Assembly (NCBI GenBank): GCA_013821825.1
Contig: PNJK01000009.1
Coordinates: 1 to 64,000, forward strand
DNA length: 64,000 bases
Direction of reading: 5' to 3'
Source of the DNA: Rhodobacter sp.
Lineage (GTDB): Bacteria; Pseudomonadota; Alphaproteobacteria; Rhodobacterales; Rhodobacteraceae
Shown here piece by piece: positions 1-9,299 of this stretch; position 1 is the stretch's first letter; the number at the start of each line of letters is the position of its first letter. The notes beneath the pieces are model-generated. The model ran no database searches. It saw only the letters and a list, made by a program, of their open reading frames with translations, and was not told the origin of the DNA. The position numbers and the translations under genes are program-made.

Positions 1-348
1 AGCGTCGATCAATCCTGGCCAACCGCGCCGCCGCAACAGCCAGATAGGCATCGGTCCCGAAATGGGCGTGCAAGTGGGTCGTGCCAAGACGACGCAGCAG
101 TTCTGCACACCGCTTCACATAGCCGATGTCGAAAGGACCTCTTGCTGGTTGCACCACATGTATCGGAGCGGCATCGGCGATGAACGCCTCTGACTTCGGA
201 TAGTCCTGAAAGACCAAATGAAGGTCGGCCCGGCTTCTGCCAGCATCTTTCCCAGGGCGACAAGCCGGCGCTCGAATGAACCGTTCTGCATGGAAGGCCA
301 TCCCGCCACATGCGTGATGACTGGTCGCTTTACATCATCAAACTTCAA
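1..348 (-). pseudogene. GT4-like glycosyltransferase, N-terminal part, frameshifted and cut by the window edge
   Basis: The minus strand encodes a typical glycosyltransferase family 4 N-terminus (VITHVAGWPSMQNGSFERR, then LHLVFQDYPKSEAF and HLHAHFGTDAYLAVAA). The two halves lie in different frames. The switch falls on the C run at 229-231 (G run on the coding strand), where one missing G would restore an AGAD reading. A TTG start at 348-346 is favoured because GGAGG lies 7 bases upstream (complement of 356-360); a longer frame to an ATG at 405 has no family-like residues. The gene continues beyond position 1. By family it would transfer a sugar to a polysaccharide precursor at the inner membrane, fitting the exopolysaccharide neighbourhood. 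A sequencing error in the homopolymer is a real alternative to true decay. Confidence 0.6.
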
Positions 349-872
349 TTGGACGCCTCCGAAGTGCCGTTGGACGATCTGCCCTTCATGCAGTCGCAAA
401 GCCACTCGTGACTTCCCGGCGGCACCTGTTGCCGCATGCAGTCAGGATGAGCCGTATACCCGCCTTCCACGGCACAGAATGAAGCTGATCGAGGCTGCAT
501 TCAACGTGGATCGTGCACATCGAACGGAAGTTCATGTATCCGCAGCCTCCTGGCGGCGGAGCTTCTGCGTCCGTTGGATCAAGTCGAGCGAAATCACGGG
601 GACCGCGCGTCGAGGAGTCGGTGTTCCGGCAACCGACGCCAGGAAGCCCAGACCAATTGCGCCGCTTTGGGGCAACCGCCGAATGACCATCGCCTGCTGC
701 GGTTTTCGCAAGCATTCAGACCAGCAAGGCCGAACTCATTGAAATGTGCAAAGAATCCGATGTGGTCGCATCAGGCACCGCAAGCAGCTTCGGCAGGCCT
801 GGCATGCTTCAGGATTCGGCCTGCGTGCTGTGCTTGGGCGGCGCACGAGGTGGATTAACGGGTGCTTTCTTG
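349..872. other. 524-base stretch with no supportable gene
   Basis: Several open frames exist on both strands but none gives a recognisable domain, membrane segment or plausible ribosome binding site. Base composition resembles the neighbours. It probably holds degenerate remains of the exopolysaccharide locus plus the upstream region of the glycosyltransferase at 873. Confidence 0.4.
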
Positions 873-1925
873 ATGAAGGTCCTCTTCATGATGAGCAGCC
901 TCCAGATCGGGGGCGGTGAGATCATCGCGGTGGCGCTCTTGCCAAGGTTAAGGAACCTCGGCCTCGACATCACCCTTGTGACAATGAATTCATGGCGGGA
1001 CGATCCGGAACTGACCCGGCGGCTTCAGGCATCGGGCGTTCCGCGCCTTGATCTTGATGCCAGACGGCTGTTCGATGCGGGCGCGTCGCTGCGTTTTCTG
1101 GGCATGCTTCGCAGAGAAAAGTACGATCTGATCCATGCCTCCGACCAGGACACGATCATCCTGGGTGCGCTGGCACGTCGTCTTGTCGGCGTGCCTGCCG
1201 TGATGACGCGGCATGTCATGGATGAGCCGACCTTCACATGGAAGGAACGTGTCCGGGCAAGGATGGTGGTTTCGGCCATGCGCCGTGGGTATGACAGGGT
1301 CATTCCCGTTTCCAATGCCGTCAGCCATCACCTGTTTCATCGGTATGGGGTGCGCCAGAGTCTCCTGGAAACCGTCCACAACGGGCTTGAGCTGGATCGG
1401 TTCGATACTCTTGGGCAGCGCAGCCAGAAACGCGCTGAACTGGGCTGGGACAAGGACGACCGGGTGGTAATCATGGTGGCGATGCTGCGTCGGGGAAAGG
1501 GGCATGACATTCTGCTGTCCGCTGCACAGGAAATCCTGGAATCGAGCGACCGCGTGCAGATCAAGCCTGTGGGGGGAGGGGCGCTTGAATCCGACCTCAA
1601 GGCGCAAGCTGCGAAGTTTGGGGCGCGCGTCCAGTTCCTTGGTGAACGCCAGGATGTACCAGAGCTTTTGGCGGCAAGTGATGTCCTGGTTCTTCCCTCG
1701 CTGTCAGAGGCCCTTCCGACCGTGCTTCTGGAGGCTGGCGCCCCGGGATTACCGGTCGTGGCAACCGATGTGGGCGGAACGCGCGAGATCGTTGTGGAAG
1801 GCGAGACCGGCCTTGTCGTCAAGGCAAGCGATGCGGGGGCTTTGGCCGAAAGCGTAAAGCTGCTTTTATCTGATGGCACCCTCGCCTCCGAAATGGGTAG
1901 CAAGCTGAAGTCACCGCTGCAGTGA
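873..1925 (+). CDS. GT4 family glycosyltransferase, C-terminus apparently lost
   Basis: The 350-residue protein has both lobes of a GT-B glycosyltransferase: an N-terminal MKVLFMMSSLQIGGGE start, ETVHNGLELDRF in the linker, and a C-terminal donor-binding lobe with LLAASDVLVLPSLSEALPT followed by VVATDVGGTREIV, including the E-x7-E-type signature. The family uses nucleotide sugars to extend polysaccharide repeat units at the cytoplasmic face. The ATG at 873 is chosen over an upstream frame extension from 744 because family homology starts there. The last residues (EMGSKLKSPLQ) are unlike the usual final helix, so about 30 residues seem to have been replaced at a deletion junction. Activity is uncertain. 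Specific sugar and linkage cannot be inferred. Confidence 0.75.
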   Translation: MKVLFMMSSLQIGGGEIIAVALLPRLRNLGLDITLVTMNSWRDDPELTRRLQASGVPRLDLDARRLFDAGASLRFLGMLRREKYDLIHASDQDTIILGALARRLVGVPAVMTRHVMDEPTFTWKERVRARMVVSAMRRGYDRVIPVSNAVSHHLFHRYGVRQSLLETVHNGLELDRFDTLGQRSQKRAELGWDKDDRVVIMVAMLRRGKGHDILLSAAQEILESSDRVQIKPVGGGALESDLKAQAAKFGARVQFLGERQDVPELLAASDVLVLPSLSEALPTVLLEAGAPGLPVVATDVGGTREIVVEGETGLVVKASDAGALAESVKLLLSDGTLASEMGSKLKSPLQ

Positions 1926-1968
1926 ATGTGTAGTTCTGAACGAGATCACTGTCGAAGCTGTGACTTCC

Positions 1969-2375
1969 ATGACTATTCGGTCTGGCGCAGGAATTGTATT
2001 TTCTGACGATTTCTACAGACCACCTGGTCGTGCATTTCTTGCGACTGCGACCTTCCCAGAACAGGTGCTGCCCGTAGGGTGGTGGAGTGCATCAGCCGTC
2101 AATGCAATTGATCCAAGAAGAAGCCGTTTGGATGTGACGTTGCCTGTCGAAAGGCCTTCCCAGGAAGCTGACGCTCTGCATCTGGCCAAAGCAATCATCG
2201 AACGGAAGACGACAGGTCACCGGCCCTGGCCGAGGGCAAAGCGCGCCTTGGATCTTGGGATTATCGCCCTAGCCGCGCCTCCTGTCATGCTTCTGTCCAT
2301 GTTCATAGCCTTGGCGATCTTCATCGAAGACCGTGGGCCGATCTTCTATCGACAAGCCCGTGTCGGCTTGAATGG
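1969..2375 (+). pseudogene. Undecaprenyl-phosphate sugar transferase (WcaJ/bacterial sugar transferase type), 3' truncated
   Basis: The frame reads into the start of a bacterial sugar transferase domain: AKRALDLGIIALAAPPVML (membrane helix) followed by EDRGPIFYRQARVGLNG. In the family this leads directly into KPF-x-KFRSM and the catalytic core, which starts repeat-unit assembly on undecaprenyl phosphate. Here it breaks off right after GLNG near 2375 and continues into unrelated sequence, ending at a stop at 2493. The preceding 90 or so residues are an unrecognised N-terminal extension, as often seen before this domain. A GTG at 1960 is an alternative start. The catalytic part is missing, so this cannot be active. 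Confidence 0.65.
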
Positions 2376-3583
2376 GGTACCGAAGGCATTCTTGCGATTC
2401 TTTCGGCCATTGCATTCAAGGACTGGCTGCAGCGCAAGACGCTGCCGCTGGTTCTTCTGCGTGCCGTTCCGGTCTTCGGGCTCCATCTGCTGATGATTGC
2501 CTCAAGCCTGTTTGTCACGGACGACATTGACATCACAAGTGAAGGGTTGATCGAGTCCATCAAGACCGTGGCTCTTGCGTTGATCTTGATCTGTGTTGTG
2601 AGGTCGCCGGACAGGTTCGCCGCCGCGATTGCAGGAATCCCTTGCGCGGCATCGTTTCTCAGCCTCGTCACCATATACCAGGCTGTGGTGGGGAGTATGG
2701 GAATGAGTTCCTGCGATACGCAAGCAACTATGTCTTGTATCCGGGCGGGGAAGTCTCAACGCTTCGCTTCGGTGGCCCTGTCGGAGAGCCGAACTATTAT
2801 GCGCAAATTCTGCTTCTGGCCTATCCGATAGCTTTGTCCATGGCTCTTGCGGGAACCGGAAGGCTTCAGTCAGTGTTTTTATTCGGGGTGTCCGGGCCGG
2901 TCGCGGCCGCAATCGCCCTGACCCAGTCGCGCGGCGGGTTCATCTGCCTCTTGGTGCTGTCGATACTTGCCCTGAGACCGTCGCGCCGCAACATCCTTAT
3001 TGTCCTGGGTTCTGTCCCTGTTCTGGGTCTTCTCCTCGCCCCCCTCGTTCCCGCAGAGTTCACCCTTCGAGTGATGGCTGCCTTCAGCGACGTCAAAGCT
3101 CTCGTTTCGGGCTATGGCAACGTCCTTGACACGGCAATTGCGGGCCGTGTTTCCGAGATGCTGGCGGCCTGGCACGTCTTCCTTGAGAGGCCCTGGTTGG
3201 GTTCCGGATACGCGACCTTTGAAAGCTTGTATCAGGATACCGCGCGTCGGTATGACCTCATGGCGCGTGGTGCTGACCGTCAGGCGCATAATCTCTACCT
3301 CGAGATTCTTGCGGAAACGGGTTTGGCAGGCCTGCTTGCCTATGCCTCCATGATTGCATTTGCGATCTTCTCTGCTTTGGCCGCAGCCCGGCGCCTTGCC
3401 CATGTCGAGCGGCCCCTGGAGTCGGCGGCGGCGGGCGGTCTGGCCCTGTCGATCCTGGGATGCCTGCTCAGTTCAGTCTTTCTGCTCGAGGCGTTTCAGT
3501 GGTATCTGTGGATGATGGTCGCACTGGCTGTCGCCGCTCCGGCCATGCATCGTGGATTGGCGACGGCGCATGCGGAGAATTAA
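2376..3583 (+). pseudogene. O-antigen ligase/polymerase (Wzy_C type), 5' truncated and frameshifted
   Basis: From about 2376 the plus strand encodes a multi-spanning protein (LLMIASSLFVTDDIDITSEG, then EPNYYAQILLLAYPIALSM). The Wzy_C domain carries the ALTQSRGG, ERPWLGSGYATF and AHNLYLEILAETGLAGLL signatures of O-antigen ligases and polymerases. The N-terminal membrane segments are absent because the gene is joined to the sugar-transferase fragment. A frame change falls on the GGGG run at 2690-2693, where one extra G would restore the frame. The C-terminal half up to 3583 is open for over 300 codons. A single-base sequencing error could account for the frameshift but not for the missing 5' end. 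Confidence 0.7.
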
Positions 3584-3584
3584 T

Positions 3585-4490
3585 ATGAAGCCCGAAGGAA
3601 GCCGTGGAGCCCTTAGTTTGCGTGGACTTGTCCTTAAGTACATCCCCACGGTTGTTGCCTTCGCAGCTCTGGCCCGGTTGGCCGGGCACCTCGTCGCCCG
3701 GAAAGAGGTTCCAGCGTACGAGGCCAACGCCTCCGTGCTGTTTCGGTTCGGTATCGAATACACGCCCGTCAACCCGGCGTTCGATTCATGGCGCGGAGAT
3801 CCAGTTCGCCTGTTCAATAACGACGCGATCTTGACCGAGCTTCAGATCCTTTCAAGCCGGAGAGTGCTTGAAAGAACGCTTGAAAGGCTGAAGCCGACCC
3901 ATGCGGATTTGCCCGGTCTTCAGGAAGTCACCAATCGGCTGAGCGTCCGCAGGATCGAGGGGACCAATGTCGCCAGAATAAGATACAGAAGCGAAGATCC
4001 AGAGCTTGCGCTTGCCCTCGTTGGTCAGGTGTTGTCGGATTATCTGGAAATCAGGACCGAACCTTTTCGACAGGAGTCTTTCCAGGCATCGTCCACCTAC
4101 GCAAATCAGGCCCGCGAGGATTGGATTTATGCCCTGAAACAACTGCAGCAGTTTCAGCGCGTGATTGACGCCTCGGGGAGCTCTGCGGATCTGTCGGATG
4201 ACATGTCTGCGCAGCTAAGCATCCTTCAGGCCGCTTCCGAAAGTGCGCGGCGGCGCTTTGATGCTGCCACTCAACTCGCCGAGCGCTGTGACCTGTCAGA
4301 GCAGCTCGATATGGCGATGGGTCCGAACATCGAGGTTCTGGAAGACGCGGCACTTATCCCCGATCCGGTAGGTCTGACGATTGGTGCAAGTGCTGCCCTT
4401 GCCGCAGCGATCGGCGCCGCTTTCGGGGCATTTATCTCGGCCCTGCTTGAATGGCGCCGAATGACGAAATCACCTGTGTCTCGCGTGTAG
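3585..4490 (+). CDS. Wzz-like polysaccharide chain-length/co-polymerase protein
   Basis: A 301-residue protein with a membrane segment near residues 12-35 (LKYIPTVVAFAALARLAGHL), a periplasmic region that starts with a YEANASVLFRFG strand and contains long helices (about residues 80-230), and a C-terminal membrane segment (PVGLTIGASAALAAAIGAAFG). This is the layout of Wzz/chain-length determinant proteins, which set polymer length together with Wzy. No kinase domain follows. The ATG at 3585 sits one base after the stop of the ligase remnant, with a GCGGAG-type ribosome site overlapping that gene's end, so the two were translationally coupled. At about 300 residues it is short for the family, so some of the coiled coil may be missing. 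Confidence 0.65.
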   Translation: MKPEGSRGALSLRGLVLKYIPTVVAFAALARLAGHLVARKEVPAYEANASVLFRFGIEYTPVNPAFDSWRGDPVRLFNNDAILTELQILSSRRVLERTLERLKPTHADLPGLQEVTNRLSVRRIEGTNVARIRYRSEDPELALALVGQVLSDYLEIRTEPFRQESFQASSTYANQAREDWIYALKQLQQFQRVIDASGSSADLSDDMSAQLSILQAASESARRRFDAATQLAERCDLSEQLDMAMGPNIEVLEDAALIPDPVGLTIGASAALAAAIGAAFGAFISALLEWRRMTKSPVSRV

Positions 4491-4502
4491 GGGGGCGTTG
4501 GT

Positions 4503-5423
4503 ATGGCCAGCTACCTTGTGACAGGCGGTTGCGGATTTGTCGGTCGCCACCTCTGCCGCTCCCTGCTGGCGAAGGGTGATGAGGTTGTTGTGCTGGATAA
4601 TCTGTCCAACAGCAAAAGGGACGGCCTGGTTTCTGGCTGCGGGTTCCTGAATGGCGATGTCCGGAATCCCGAGGATGTGGCTTCGGCTTTGCGAGGGGTG
4701 GATGGGGTCTTTCACCTTGCGGCGGTTGCCTCGGTTGAACTGTGCAACCAACACTGGCGCGAAAGCCACCTTACGAACCAGGCCGGCTCTGTCACGGTGT
4801 TTGAGACGGCGGCCAAACTGGGTGTTCCGCGCGTGGTCTATGCGTCGTCGGCTGCCGTGTATGGCGATACCGCAGTGATCCCGACAGACGAACGCACGAT
4901 ACCGGCGCCGTTGACTGCCTATGGCGTTGACAAGCTTGGAACAGAACATCACGCGGCGGTCGCCGCCCGTGTTCATGGGTTATCCACGGTCGGAATTCGT
5001 CCATTCAACATCTATGGGCCCGGTCAGGACCCACACTCGCCCTATTCCGGCGTCATATCGATCTTTGTGTCACGGCTGCGTGCCGGGGATTCAGTGACAA
5101 TCTACGGTGACGGAATGCAGTCGAGAGACTTCATTCATGTCTCGGACATAGTTGAGCTGTTCAAGGCTGCCATGACCCGCCCGATCAAGGCCGGGACCGT
5201 CATCAACGGAGCAAGCGGTCACAGCACGACCATCAACGAGCTTCTGCAGCTGCTTGCGGCCCTCCTTTTGCGGGAACCACGGATCGTCCACGCAGAAAGC
5301 CGAACCGGGGAGATTCGCCATTCGCTGGGGTCGACTGAACTGATGGCAAGCGTTCTTGGGGTCAAACCTATGGTCACTCTCAAGGACGGCCTTCAAGCGA
5401 TGATCTCCGAAGCACGGGTCTGA
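4503..5423 (+). CDS. NAD-dependent epimerase/dehydratase (extended SDR, GalE/WbpP-like)
   Basis: The 306-residue protein shows the extended short-chain dehydrogenase pattern: a nucleotide-binding TGGCGFVG at residues 6-13, an acidic VVVLDNLSNS ending the second strand, VYASSAAVYG with the catalytic Ser, and YGVDK providing the Tyr-x3-Lys pair, then RPFNIYGPGQDP. Members convert nucleotide sugars (for example UDP-glucose/galactose or UDP-hexosamine epimerisation) in the cytoplasm. It starts 12 bases after the Wzz-like gene and is followed 19 bases later by a deacetylase, so it was part of one exopolysaccharide operon. Substrate cannot be fixed from sequence. No defects are visible. Confidence 0.85.
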   Translation: MASYLVTGGCGFVGRHLCRSLLAKGDEVVVLDNLSNSKRDGLVSGCGFLNGDVRNPEDVASALRGVDGVFHLAAVASVELCNQHWRESHLTNQAGSVTVFETAAKLGVPRVVYASSAAVYGDTAVIPTDERTIPAPLTAYGVDKLGTEHHAAVAARVHGLSTVGIRPFNIYGPGQDPHSPYSGVISIFVSRLRAGDSVTIYGDGMQSRDFIHVSDIVELFKAAMTRPIKAGTVINGASGHSTTINELLQLLAALLLREPRIVHAESRTGEIRHSLGSTELMASVLGVKPMVTLKDGLQAMISEARV

Positions 5424-5442
5424 CCTGCCCGAACTTGTCACC

Positions 5443-6429
5443 ATGCCGCGAGGCTTGCGAATGTTTAAGCGACAGAGCCTGACCATTCTTTGCTACCACG
5501 GGGTCGTAAGATCGGCTTTGCCGATTCCTGACTATTGTTTCCTCGAAGCCTCGCGTTTCCAGACGCAGATGCAGTGGCTTGCGCGAAGCCACTTCCGCGT
5601 GGCACCCCTCTCCGAGGCGATATCGGATCTTCTCATGGGTCGCGTCACCCAGCCTACGGTGGCCCTGACTTTCGATGATGGGTATCGCAACAACGTGGAC
5701 GTGGCGCTTCCGATACTGCAGCGGTTCAACTTCCCCGCGACGATCTTTCTTGCGACGGGCCTTATCGGTTCTTCAAAGACGATCTGGCCGTTCCGCATCC
5801 TCCAAGCCCTGCAGTCAACTGCCGCTGACAGCGTGACTTGGGGCGGGCGTTCCTTTCCGCTTGCCACTCTGGCAGAGCGGACCGCCGCGAATAAATCTCT
5901 TCAGTCGAGAGTGAAAGAGCTTGCACCCGGCACTCCAGACAACGCTGCCGCCGAGATCGAACGTTTGCTTGAGGTTCAGGAGAACCCGGACATCGATCGC
6001 AATTCGCCCTTAGCAATGATGGATGCCGATGATGTGCGTCTTGGAGTTGAAAGCGGACTTCTGGAGTTCGGGGCGCACTCGGTCACGCATCCGATCCTTT
6101 CGGCACTTGATGACGATGGGTTGAGGCGTGAGATAGATGGGTCCGTTCAGTCGATCAGGCAGATGGTTCCCAAGCCCTCACGCTGTTTTGCATATCCCAA
6201 CGGGCTCCCTGCCGATTTCGATGCCCGCTGCATCACCCGCCTGCAAGATAATGGAATCGCATTTGCCGTATCAACGGTACAAGCAATGAACAGGCCCGGG
6301 GCGGATGCCTACCGGTTGGGCCGGTTGTGCATCGGGTGCGATACGACGATGCTGAAGTTCATTGCCAAAACCACCGGCGTGTCGCGCCTGCCTGGCTTGG
6401 GATGGGCGAAAAGGATGATCGGACGATGA
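5443..6429 (+). CDS. Polysaccharide deacetylase (NodB-type, carbohydrate esterase 4)
   Basis: The 328-residue protein opens with LTILCYHGVV and has the metal-binding TFDDGYRNN at about residues 76-84 and the matching HSVTH histidine motif around residue 205, the standard CE4 signature. The family removes N- or O-acyl groups from polysaccharides; many exopolysaccharide loci carry one. An ATG at 5461 (MFKRQSL) is an equally possible start, because homology begins at that residue. No signal peptide is evident. It is the last intact gene of the polysaccharide segment; beyond it the locus is broken. Confidence 0.85.
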   Translation: MPRGLRMFKRQSLTILCYHGVVRSALPIPDYCFLEASRFQTQMQWLARSHFRVAPLSEAISDLLMGRVTQPTVALTFDDGYRNNVDVALPILQRFNFPATIFLATGLIGSSKTIWPFRILQALQSTAADSVTWGGRSFPLATLAERTAANKSLQSRVKELAPGTPDNAAAEIERLLEVQENPDIDRNSPLAMMDADDVRLGVESGLLEFGAHSVTHPILSALDDDGLRREIDGSVQSIRQMVPKPSRCFAYPNGLPADFDARCITRLQDNGIAFAVSTVQAMNRPGADAYRLGRLCIGCDTTMLKFIAKTTGVSRLPGLGWAKRMIGR

Positions 6430-6504
6430 GACACCATTCATGGTTCCTGTCGACCTGCGCCGAGATGCGGCGATGCTTCGCGGTTTGCGGCGGAAAGGGC
6501 ATTC

Positions 6505-6603
6505 ATGGATTGGATTGACCTTGCCGCCATTGTCACGGTGGTCAGCATCCTTGTTCAATTCTACCACTACATCGGCTACCCGCTGCTGCTGGCTTTTCTG
6601 TGA
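6505..6603 (+). pseudogene. N-terminal membrane anchor of a probable GT2 glycosyltransferase, truncated
   Basis: A 32-codon frame (MDWIDLAAIVTVV, ending FYHYIGYPLLLAFL) preceded by GGAAAGG resembles the first transmembrane helix of family 2 glycosyltransferases, where Y-H-x-x-G-Y-P-L-L-L precedes the catalytic domain. It ends at TGA and runs into the remains of a gene on the opposite strand. No catalytic residues remain. The assignment rests on a short motif only. Confidence 0.4.
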
Positions 6604-6681
6604 GCCGTCCGCGCCCCCCGCGCGCAGTTGTCGGGCGACGGCCTGTCCGCCATCAGCGCCCATGTGTCCGCCATCGGCGCC

Positions 6682-6903
6682 TTGGAAAACCACCGCGTCG
6701 CGCAGGCCGAAGTCCCGGACAACATCGACGAAATAGACAATAAGCAATGCTGTCGCGACGATCCCCATCTCGGCAGGGCTAAGGATGCGCGCCAGGGCGA
6801 CCGTTGTGACGAAATTCACCATCCTTGACAGGAAGTATGATGAAAGGGTCACGGATATGCCCGTCGCCATGCCCCGTCCGAGGTTCAGCGTTGGCTTCGA
6901 CAT
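6682..6903 (-). pseudogene. Polysaccharide flippase (Wzx/MATE-like), N-terminal fragment
   Basis: From an ATG at 6903 the minus strand encodes about 74 residues of an oligosaccharide flippase: a short polar start, then LSSYFLSRMVNFVTT with ALARILSPAEMGIVA and VVRDFGLRDAVV, the hallmark first two helices of the family that moves lipid-linked repeat units across the inner membrane. After DAVVFQ the frame turns into low-complexity Gly/Ala/Asp-rich sequence with no family likeness. The remaining 12 or so helices are missing. It faces the GT2 fragment, so a deletion or inversion junction lies between about 6603 and 6682. Confidence 0.6.
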
Positions 6904-7325
6904 ACGTCACTCCGTCCGCGTGCGGGGCCACCCTGCCGGACGGGAATCAATTGCCTGCCCCGGTCGAGTGAACTGATTTCATACTTGGGCTTGCGGCTCA
7001 ACTCGCAATGAGTGAATCGGCGCTGACAACGTGCCACCCGGACGGGCCCGTTTCGGAATGTCGGGCCATTCAACCCCGAGAGTGGTTCGGTGAAAACCAG
7101 ATACTGTCCCGAGCCAGATTTCCAATGAAGAACAAATGCCAGGCGCCAAGCGTTGCGCTTTCATCTCGAGTTCCGGGCTCTTCGAACCGCGCAGATCATC
7201 AGTGTGGCCAAAGCCCCGGAGTGAAAAAGGGAAATCACGCCTCTGGTCTGAAAACACGCACCAAAGCCCGGCTGCAGGTCTTCTGACCCATTTGCCGCAG
7301 AACTTGGGATTCCTGCCCGGAGAGT
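6904..7325. other. 422-base stretch with no supportable gene
   Basis: Short overlapping frames are present on both strands but without domains, membrane segments or ribosome sites. It separates the polysaccharide remnants from the broken regulator gene and contains no obvious repeat or terminator. Confidence 0.4.
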
Positions 7326-8875
7326 TCAAAATCCGTGACGGCGCAACTCTGCCCCAAGCAGCGATCTGGATTTCGCATCACATGTCGGAAAAGCGGTGAA
7401 GTAATGCGCAGAGGTCGCATCCGGCTTGCGCTGGCGGACCGTTTGCCGCCAGTGCGCGGCTTGATCGTGACGACCAGCCAGACTGTTGGCCGCAACCGCA
7501 ATCATCGCGATCAGGTAATGTGCGCCGGGCGTGATCGCCGCCCTGTCGCCCCAACGGGCGGCAGCGGCGTAGTCGCCGGTCTGCATGAAAATGAGCGAGC
7601 GTGCGCCGTGGATGCCGTAGAGCAACGGGTCAGGCGGGCTTAGCAGCAATGCCAAGTCCAGCCCGGCTTCGGCGGATGCGATGTCGCCGGTAAGCATCGA
7701 GGCCAAAGCCGAAGAATAGAACCCCTGTGCATAATTCGGCTTTAGCTGGATCGCCCGGTCAAGCCACTTTGCCGTAGTATCAAGGTCGTGGGTCAGCCAG
7801 TACGAGCGGCCCATGGTGAAATTCGCGAAAGGGTCGAGCGGGGCAAGTTCCAGCCCACGCTCGGCATGATGTCGCGCCGCGCGCCTGGCTTCTGGGACAT
7901 TGGGGCCCAGCATCAGAAAGGCTTCCAGAAAACTTGTGAAGGACAGCCCCGCACGGGCGCGGGAAAAGCGCGGATCCAATGCCACCGCCCTCTCGAAACA
8001 GCCTTTTGCGCGCAGGTTGTCTGGCGCAGTGAAACGGTAAAGGTGCTGCAATCCAAGATGATAGTTGGCCCATGCGTCCAGTGTCTTGATCGGAGCCATC
8101 TGGGCAACCCGCGCCTCGTTGAGAGGAACGTAGATTTCCAGCGCTGTGACGAGATGCGCGACGATGCGGGCGCGCAGATCGCTGATGGCATCCAGCGGTG
8201 CAGCAATCCGATCCCCCCAGATCCCCTCATTGTGGCTTGTGTCCGAAAGTTCCAGCGTGACCGCGAGGCCGGACGCATTTGCTTCGATGATCCCCGAATG
8301 GATTTAGCGCGAGCCACGCGCGGTTGCGACAAGGCCAAGGTCCGGGTCGGGCTTGCGAAGCCGGAAGGTCGACCCGCGCGCGATCACAGCCAGCCAGCGA
8401 AGACGCGATAGGGCCTGAATGATCTCGCAGGGGATCGCACCCGCCAGAATCGCAAGGCTGGTGCCATGGCCAGCGGGTGAAACGGCAGAATGGCGATAGA
8501 AGGCCGGCCCGTCAGCACGCTGGTCGGCTTTACGCCAGAGCGTGTTGCAGGCACCTTCGCGGCGGCGGTTTCCCTAACCTCGGCCATGAACCGGAAGCTT
8601 CGGCCATGCACGGTGCGGATTATCGACTGATGCTGACCGTCGTCGCCCACCGCCTGCCGCAACGACTTGACGCGGCTGTAGATGCTGGCATCCGACGCGA
8701 TCCGCCCCTGCCAGACCATTGCCGCGATCTCGTCCTTTGTCACCATGCGGTCCCGATTGCGGATCAGGTGCAAGAGAAGCGCAAGAACCTGCGGCTCCAG
8801 CGCCACCGGTCTCGTGCCGCGGCGGAGTTCGAACCGTTCGGGGTCAAGGCGAAAGGCGCCAAGAATCCATTCCAT
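7326..8875 (-). pseudogene. Winged-helix (OmpR/CadC-type) plus TPR regulator, frameshift and in-frame TAA
   Basis: The N-terminus (from 8875) is an OmpR-type winged helix: GAFRLDPERFELRR, ALEPQVLALLLHLIRNRD, then MVWQGRIASDASIYSRVKSL. It is followed by a GRPSIAILPFHPL segment as in adenylate-cyclase-like regulators, and by a C-terminal region of tetratricopeptide repeats (AKWLDRAIQLKPNYAQGFY and similar). Two lesions separate the parts. A frame change lies near 8464-8472, after which LAILAGAIPCEIIQALSRL continues in another frame. A TAA at 8306-8304 stands where a tyrosine is expected (ALGARY-x-LSG in relatives). Without these lesions it would be about 516 residues, normal for the family. As it stands only a DNA-binding domain with a short tail could be made. 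Confidence 0.75.
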
Positions 8876-9299
8876 GGATCAGAGTGCTGCGGAATCGCCG
8901 GTTTCTTCAGGAAATCTTCAGAACTCCGTCAAGCCTGCCAGATGCGAAGGACGTACGGTGGGTGGGCAAACGCCTTTTCGCGAGTGACGACTTAACCACG
9001 CAGCGCCGCCCGAAGAGGCGACCAAACGCCTAAGGAGCATTTTGCTGGAAACGCCGGACCAACGGCTGATGCAGCTCGGGCAAGCTGGCTTTCGGGTTGA
9101 TCGCCAGCGGTATCGAGAGAGTTCTAAGCCGCAGCGACTACTTGGAAATATCTCTGAGGCATGATGCATAGCATATTCCGACGTACGAGAGCGGGTTCAA
9201 CCGATTCTGTTTGCGCCGCCCGAACCCCGAACTGATGGGACGGCCAGCCCGGACCGATGCGAACGAACGCAGATCCTGAGCACCTGATGGAGGAAACCG
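8876..9299. other. Intergenic region upstream of the cysteine-synthase-like gene
   Basis: No supported gene. It is the divergent upstream region of the broken regulator (minus strand) and the cysteine-synthase-like gene (plus strand), so it should hold at least one promoter. I could not identify convincing promoter hexamers or an operator. A GGAGG at 9289-9293 is the ribosome site of the downstream gene. Confidence 0.4.

Noticed and set aside
9042..9164. A 40-codon frame with a TTG start near AAGGAG upstream of the cysteine-synthase-like gene
   Set aside because: Rare start codon, only four bases spacing and no family resemblance; likely chance.
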